A stretch of DNA of 64,000 bases from Microthyrium microscopicum (lineage: Eukaryota > Ascomycota > Dothideomycetes > Microthyriales > Microthyriaceae), in assembly GCA_010405405.1 (NCBI GenBank), contig MU004234.1, positions 2,213,988 to 2,277,987 of the forward strand, written 5' to 3'. Made by a program: the position numbers and the translations under genes. Shown piece by piece: positions 58,740 through 64,000 of the stretch. How positions within the stretch are numbered: position 1 is the stretch's first letter; each line of letters begins with the position of its first letter. The notes below the pieces were generated by a model. The model searched no databases, was not told where the DNA came from, and worked only from the letters and a program-made list of their open reading frames with translations.

Positions 58740-60179
58740 TTAAATAATTGCTGGAGGAGTGTCGAAGAATCCCTTCGGAATCTTGGCCATTGGATCCTCC
58801 GGGGGAGTCGAGAAGCTATGCTGCTTACGCTCTTTCTTGGTCATTCTGGTTATATCATATCGAGATCCGCCAATTTTCGGGGTGCCATAGTTGGCGACAT
58901 ACTCTCTGTGCTGGAAAAGAATTAGCAGCAATTAGGCAGTCACTCCGGAAGTATACCACCTCTGTAAGATAGGCGAATGGATCGTTCAGGTCGTCCAGTT
59001 CATGGAAATTCTTAACGACTTTTTTCAGGAACCCGTCAAGCGGCCCATTGAAGCAGACCATAAACGACATGTCGTGAAGCCCGGAAATTGGGACGTTGTT
59101 TTCTTTCATGAGATGAACAATAGTCCTCGGTATTTTTTTGCTCACTTCTACATGGTCTGGCAGGCCAATGCTGAACCATCGAAGGAGCATAGCAACCACG
59201 AGAGAGATATTTGGTATGGGCGAGTCGGGCTTCAGCAAGTTTTCCTGCTTTAAAACACCAATGGCAGCAAAGAAAGTGTATGCAAGACAAGTAGCACATT
59301 CTTGGACTTGATCGCCAGCATCGATCACTATGATGAATCAGTTTGCAAAGAACCGAGGGCTTAAACCTGGACATGAGTCCAATTGAAGGTTTACGCACTA
59401 TACCACCAGCGAATTTCTACTACGTTCATATATAACGCTATAGCTTCCATACAGGACCATATGGCAAGAGGAGATCGAGACTTTTTGCTGAATTCGGTAG
59501 TGAAATCGACAATCTATATCCAGGTTAGATCGAAGTGAAGGGTGAGAATGATCTTCATCATAATTGATTTATTCGAAAGTACGACTCTATGCCAGAAACA
59601 AAGTCATGACTTGGTGATCTCGAAAATCAGCCGAATAGAACTGTCATTCATTTCATGCAAGAAGACTGAAGGTAAACTCGACGGTAGGTAACTTACCATG
59701 TTCTCGATAATCTCCTGCTCAGCATAGCCAACATAGTCGTTGAATATATGCAAGTCAAACATGTCCTGGTCGCTTTTCATTCTGGCCAAAGCATATTTCT
59801 CAGCGAGCTCCTTACCCTTCTTTGACACCGTCCATTTATGACCAGGAAAATCTCGAAGCGGTTTCCCTGTATATTTTTCAAGGTCGTCCTTTAGCTGCTG
59901 TTCTATAGGTGCCGTAGCGTCCTCATCGTCGGAGTCAAAGTCTTTGTCCTTTCTCCATTCATCCCGACGATCAAAGATAGGGCGTGCGAATGTAATGAAC
60001 TCATCGGTTATCGTTCTCGGTGACGAAGCACTCGCTGCTGTAGCTGTGGTGTTGTTTTTACTTGCTTTGGTGCGCTTATTGCCGGTGGAGCGCTCTGGAA
60101 TGGAGTTGGTATTAGCGTCTGCCAGGGGACGTTTTGGTCGAGGCATTCTAGCCGTTTTGCAGATATCAGAAGGAAACAT
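58740..60179 (-). CDS. Hypothetical protein, four exons
   Basis: Exons 60179-59697, 59513-59399, 59327-58960 and 58910-58740 join in phase to 378 residues. All introns have normal borders (GTAAGT/ATAG, GTGCGT/CATAG, GTGGTA/TCCAG). The N-terminus (MFPSDICKTARMPRPKRPLA) is basic with nuclear-localisation-like sequence (GNKRTKASK), then ITDEFITFARPIFDRRDEW and an acidic DSDDEDA. The middle has SPLAIWSCMEAIALYMNV and a helical LVVAMLLRWFSIGLPDHVEV. The C-terminus reads HREYVANYGTPKIGG. I recognise no family. A later ATG (MPRPKRP) is an alternative start. Confidence 0.65.
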
Positions 60180-60407
60180 TTTGAGATTTTGAAATTCTGG
60201 TGTTGAAAAGTCAAGTTGATGATGGAAGACGCGTTGTTGGGTGGTTGTTGTGGAACACGCGTAGTCACGGTTGGTTCCCCTATCCTGATCAGCGATGACG
60301 TTGACAGTCAGAACTTCATCCCACTTCAAGCCAGGCACTTGTAAACAAAGTCATGCTAATGTATTGGTTCTATGTACAATATGCTTACAATTCAAAAGAC
60401 AGAAACT

Positions 60408-61843
60408 CTACGCACTCTTCGCACTCTTCGCAGCCGGAGTCGCAGAAGCTGCAGGTGCAGCGGCGGCAGCAGGAGCTGGCGGATCAGCAGCAGCATAGAG
60501 GATGGCGATACCCATCACCTCAGTATAGGCACCAGCCTTGCTCTTGCCGCCCTCATGCGCATTAAAGTCATATACAGCGTCAATGCGAATCTTGTCGCCC
60601 TTGGTCAAGCCGCCCATCATTGAGCATGTTGTCATCTCCTTGATATGGTCCTTGCCGTCCGCAGCTTCAGGTCCATCTCGGCGAGCCAGGGAATGTGTCT
60701 CGGATCGACGACCGTGGGAGTGGCCGCCGGCGGTTTTTGCGTATTTGGGTGTAGACTTGCAGATAACTTTGTCGTTTTGGTAGACGTTGACCATCATACC
60801 GCCATCGTGCAAATGGCCACCTAGGAAGTGTTAGTGAATTTACAAAGGACCCCATGATTCGGACGACTTACCGACACCTAGAAGTTGGCCGTTGAAGCCA
60901 GACGTCCAGGCGCGTGAGTTGAGTGTGAATTGCATCTTCCCCTTTTGTGGGATAACTGATGAGATTCCGCAATTTGTAACATCGAGCCACATGGCCTTTG
61001 CAATCTTGTAATCCGCCGGTCGTGGGCCTGGAACGTACTCGTAGTCCATAACGAGATAGACTGGCTTCTCGCGCTCGTCCAAGCTCATGAGCTCAAGCTG
61101 AGCAAGGAAGGTATCCGCGGGCGAGATAGGGAAAACGGATTTGACCTTGTTGCCAAGGACATCACCAAAGGCAGTTGGAGTGCGCTCGTTTCCAGATGAG
61201 AAGAATCGTTCGCCAGGAAGGACCCATGTGCCGCAGACATTGTCGCTTCGTCCAGTTCCGCTGGCGACCATGACGACGTGGTGGAGCCATGCGCCTTGGG
61301 GGTTGTCGGCGACAGTGCCGTTGGGGAATTCGAGAGCGGCTTGTAGTGTGACGAGACCGCAGGTGTCGCAAGGCTTTTTCATGCCAATGGCGATGGTCGA
61401 CATTGTTCCGGCTTCTCCGGAGATCAGAGACATAAGGGTCGTTGACTTGGTGCTTGGAAGTGTGTAAGGCTGTTGGTAATGTTAGTATTTGATATCTGTA
61501 AGTTTTGACATGTTCAAGTTGTTCAGCTACCGCAAAGTAGCTGAATCTTGTCACAACCATCTCTTGTTTTAAATGTGATGACTTACTCCATATCGAACCT
61601 TGGTCCGCTTCACGTCCTTGTTATAAGCCTGGAAGCGCGGCTTCAACTGCTGGATCTGAGGAGCTGTGCCACCAGGAACAACCTGATCTTAACAATTTGG
61701 TCAGTGGTAATTCCAAGTTTTCTTATGGAAAGTAGAAACTTACGACCAATCTCCTCACGAGACTTTCCCTTGTCCAGATCAAGCCTCTCATCTTGCTGGG
61801 CAAACGCCACAGCGACCAGCGCACTAATGATAGCAGCCTTCAT
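60408..61843 (-). CDS. Secreted HH/HxH protein, complete member
   Basis: Exons 61843-61744, 61687-61587, 61469-60872 and 60820-60408 join in phase to 403 residues. The signal peptide is MKAAIISALVAVAFA. Residues 130-131 are an HH pair in WLHHVVMV. GHLHDGG (His269, His271) is rebuilt across the last intron. A late E-x-M (TEVMGIAIL) follows, and the tail is Ala/Pro-rich. The same order is found in the partial gene at the left edge. HH, HxH and Met recall the two copper sites of PHM/DBM-type monooxygenases, so a copper-binding extracellular enzyme is a reasonable hypothesis but not shown. Paired Cys (CDTCG, VCGTW, VICKS) suggest disulfides. A TATAAAT lies about 110 bp upstream of the ATG. Confidence 0.85.
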
Positions 61844-63041
61844 ATTTACTGTAGTGAACGAAAGCAACCAAAAGAAACGAAAGAGATTGACAATAGTTGG
61901 AGAAGTAGCAGATCGAGCCTCGACAAGCACTGTGGCACCTGGGCGTGGAGATTTATAAAGCTTCTGCGATCATCAGCAGCGTATATCTTCAAGCTTTGAG
62001 AATTAAAGGTCAGAGGGTAGCTCTTAGATCTGTCTAGGATTAAATCAAAGATACAGACATGATTGGCTTCGAGAAGCCTTGGAAGCTGGGATCACTTCTA
62101 AAGGTAATATAAATCTCAAGCCTAACAGGCGATTTAATCTATTGATACCACATGTAGACCTCGAAGGACCTACCAATCGGTTCGTAACCAATTTGTGTCA
62201 GAGGCTTTGTTCTCATCCTTCGGCCGACGCGACTTGCGCTTGATATATAATAATTGCTTGTATTCTGCTGTATGACAGGATAGTATCCTTAGGCTTCCAA
62301 GCTGGCCTTCGTCAAACAGTAGAGACGGCTTGGAATGATCTTTTTGAGCAACAATTGATTTGAGTTGGCTGTAGTAAGTACCATTATGTACGAATGATTA
62401 TCTTCGTAAGCCACTGGGGCATCGAATACAATCAATCTGATACTGCGGGTCTTGTGGGGAAGAAGCCGAAGATCTCACTGCCGGCCGAGTAGATAACCAC
62501 ATAAAGGCCGTATGTGAGCCAGGAACTTCTAGAAGCACCTTTTTTGCATTCGGCCCGCCTGGTAAGTATCGTAATCGGTGCCGTGGAAACTGATCGTAAG
62601 CCTCAACTGTTACCGCTTTCGGTTTGTGATGGGGCTTTCGGCCAGTGCGCCGTATATCATTAAGGTGCATAAAGGCTGACTTCTCTGTTGCATATCGTTG
62701 ATGATTTCCTTGAAATCGCTAATGCTGTTTGTTTTAGTCTTGCTTCAACTTCGACTCAGAGAAGAAAGAGTCATCTTGTGAGTTTGAGGCTAAAAAGGTT
62801 GAAATGACGACCACCAAGACATGCCAGTGGCAGAAACAAGAATCAACCTTTCATCATCGACTTTTCAAATTCTATTACAATAAACAGTCTTATTTCAAGA
62901 TTATCAAAAGTTGAAGTTCAAACGTCCAGGGCTGTCAGACTTCTCGCAAACTCGACTAAATGTAGACCATACGGTACCTTACCTCTTAGCATTGGAAGTC
63001 AACATTTCTGTAAGCCCATCTACACTCAAACAACACGCTTT
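61844..63041. other. Intergenic with TATA element
   Basis: Promoter of the HH/HxH gene (TATAAAT at 61957-61951, minus strand). A minus-strand frame at 62398-62670 was not accepted. Otherwise empty. Confidence 0.4.
61951..61957 (-). promoter_or_regulatory. Probable TATA box of the HH/HxH gene
   Basis: TATAAAT on the minus strand, about 110 bp before the ATG at 61843. Position and sequence fit a core promoter element. Confidence 0.5.
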
Positions 63042-63269
63042 CTACGCAGAGATATAGTAGCCTTCTTCATCCCACCAAAAGCATACACTCCTCACTCCAC
63101 CCAAAACAACCCACCAAGCAGGGCACGTTTTGCCCCCATCCCCCAACCCATCAACCAAAGCGTAACCCTCGAAATAAACCTCAAGACAAAAACCGAAATG
63201 ACATATGGGGCAATCACAAGCCGCATGACGTGCTGCTAAGAAAAAGGCCAGGATATATACTGCCCTCAT
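63042..63269 (-). CDS. Small secreted Cys-rich protein
   Basis: Read from the ATG at 63269 (MRAVYILAFFLAARHAA, a good signal peptide) it has 75 residues; another in-frame ATG three codons earlier (63278) is equally possible. The mature part begins CDCPICHFGFC and has six Cys (CDC, PIC, GFC, KTC, SVC), with a Trp/Gly-rich end (TCPAWWVVLGG, CFWWDEEGYYI). Size, signal peptide and Cys content fit the loose class of fungal small secreted proteins, which includes effectors and adhesion proteins. No named family is recognised. Confidence 0.5.
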   Translation of the reverse strand: MRAVYILAFFLAARHAACDCPICHFGFCLEVYFEGYALVDGLGDGGKTCPAWWVVLGGVRSVCFWWDEEGYYISA

Positions 63270-63278
63270 CAAAAACAC

Positions 63279-63749
63279 CCAACAACCAACACCGTGGTGC
63301 TGATGTTCCTAGAACCCAGTCATATACGGGGATACTCTTGACTAAAGTATGGGTATATGCTTCTAGAACTCCAGCGCGGGGAGTAGGGTAAAGATCGGGC
63401 GACTACCCGATAAGTTATATATTGTATAGTGGCTGGGAGTCTGGGACCTGTTCCTGAGGCTAAAATAGACCTGTCAAATACGAACGACTACTTACTTCCG
63501 ATGTGCTATTGCTTTGCACTACAGGTACCTATCGGCGCCGTATCCGCATATACGCCAGGGGAATGATGAAGAGCATACACTTAGCGAATTGCCAATTCTG
63601 AACATTATGTGGTAGCAATTCATAGCATTCAGCGGAAAAAGCTGGCTGGTTTCGACAAAAGGAATTGTTCATAACATCGTAGCATTAACAACAAGTCTAG
63701 CTTAAACAAATAAAAAAAGAACGCCACACCCCATGCCAGATGTACTCCA
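63279..63749. other. Intergenic
   Basis: Lies between the small secreted protein and the transporter fragment. No gene is seen. Confidence 0.4.
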
Positions 63750-64000
63750 TCAAAGCTGCTGTCTACTCTTCCACACAAAATACAGCGCAATCACCACCCC
63801 AAGCCCACTAAACCCCGAGCCCAAATACCACGCCGCCCGAAAGCCAAGCAACGGATTCATACCCCCGACATTCACCGGCTTCTGCAACATGCCCGCAATC
63901 CCCAACCCACTCGCAATACTATAATTGACCACCGTGCCCACCAACGACGCCGCCTTGCCCTGATGTTCTCTCGGCATCGCATTAGATAGCAACATTACGC
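63750..64000 (-). CDS. MFS transporter, C-terminal part (edge-truncated)
   Basis: The gene runs off the right edge; only the last 80 or so residues are inside. The motif AMPREHQGKAASLVGTVVNYS, followed by a Gly-rich helix (SIASGLGIAGM) and a final membrane helix (GLGVVIALYFVWKSRQQL), is typical of the C-terminal half of fungal major facilitator drug/proton antiporters. The substrate is unknown. Confidence 0.85.
   Translation of the reverse strand, partial: VMLLSNAMPREHQGKAASLVGTVVNYSIASGLGIAGMLQKPVNVGGMNPLLGFRAAWYLGSGFSGLGVVIALYFVWKSRQQL

Noticed and set aside
62398-62670. 90-codon minus-strand frame
   Set aside because: Basic, no motif, isolated; could be chance.
1-64000. CRISPR arrays, rRNA, transposons or viral remnants
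   Set aside because: No regularly spaced repeats, no rRNA-like sequence and no transposase, reverse transcriptase or capsid-like reading frame was seen on either strand.

Overview
The window is nuclear DNA of a filamentous ascomycete. The support is short GT-AG introns (mostly 46-65 nt) with CTAAC/CTGAC-like branch sites, a split tRNA-Ser(CGA), and typical Pezizomycotina genes such as FAD1, SEC28, DOA4, VPS27, a GH76 mannosidase and a chitin-binding mucin-like protein. A plant-associated Leotiomycete is my best guess from the secreted oxidoreductases and small secreted proteins, but this is inference.

Layout. 0-1 kb: 3' part of a secreted protein with an HH + HxH + ExM signature. 1.5 kb: tRNA-Ser. 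2.3-14.5 kb: a housekeeping block with a short-chain dehydrogenase, FAD synthase, PP2A activator, glutathione peroxidase, a C2H2 factor with a 1.1 kb first intron, an MnSOD without presequence, a small orphan gene and epsilon-COP. 14.5-23 kb: sparse, with a weak spliced orphan, a GH76 cell-wall enzyme and a CBM18 Ser/Thr-rich wall protein. 23.8-31 kb: the endosomal pair DOA4 (-) and VPS27 (+), divergent from one 0.8 kb promoter. 31-41 kb: F-box, LRR, secreted haem peroxidase, propeller-like and C2H2 proteins. 41-50 kb: gene-poor, with two orphan genes visible only after splicing. 50.4-52.1 kb: a secreted multicopper oxidase. 54.7-58 kb: three diverged copies of an unrecognised protein family in one orientation. 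58.7-61.8 kb: a spliced orphan and a complete second member of the HH/HxH family. 63 kb: a small secreted Cys-rich protein. The right edge holds the C-terminus of an MFS transporter.

How the genes relate. DOA4 and VPS27 act in the same process, ubiquitin-dependent sorting at the multivesicular body. The glutathione peroxidase, MnSOD and secreted peroxidase handle peroxide or superoxide in different compartments. GH76 and the CBM18 protein concern the cell wall. The most unusual observations are: the three introns of DOA4, all 184-211 nt, two of them sharing sequence and one folding into a 62-bp-arm hairpin (introner-like); the three-member family at 54.7-58 kb; and two HH/HxH proteins 60 kb apart whose motifs resemble copper monooxygenase sites. 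I found no CRISPR array, no rRNA and no recognisable transposon or viral remnant.
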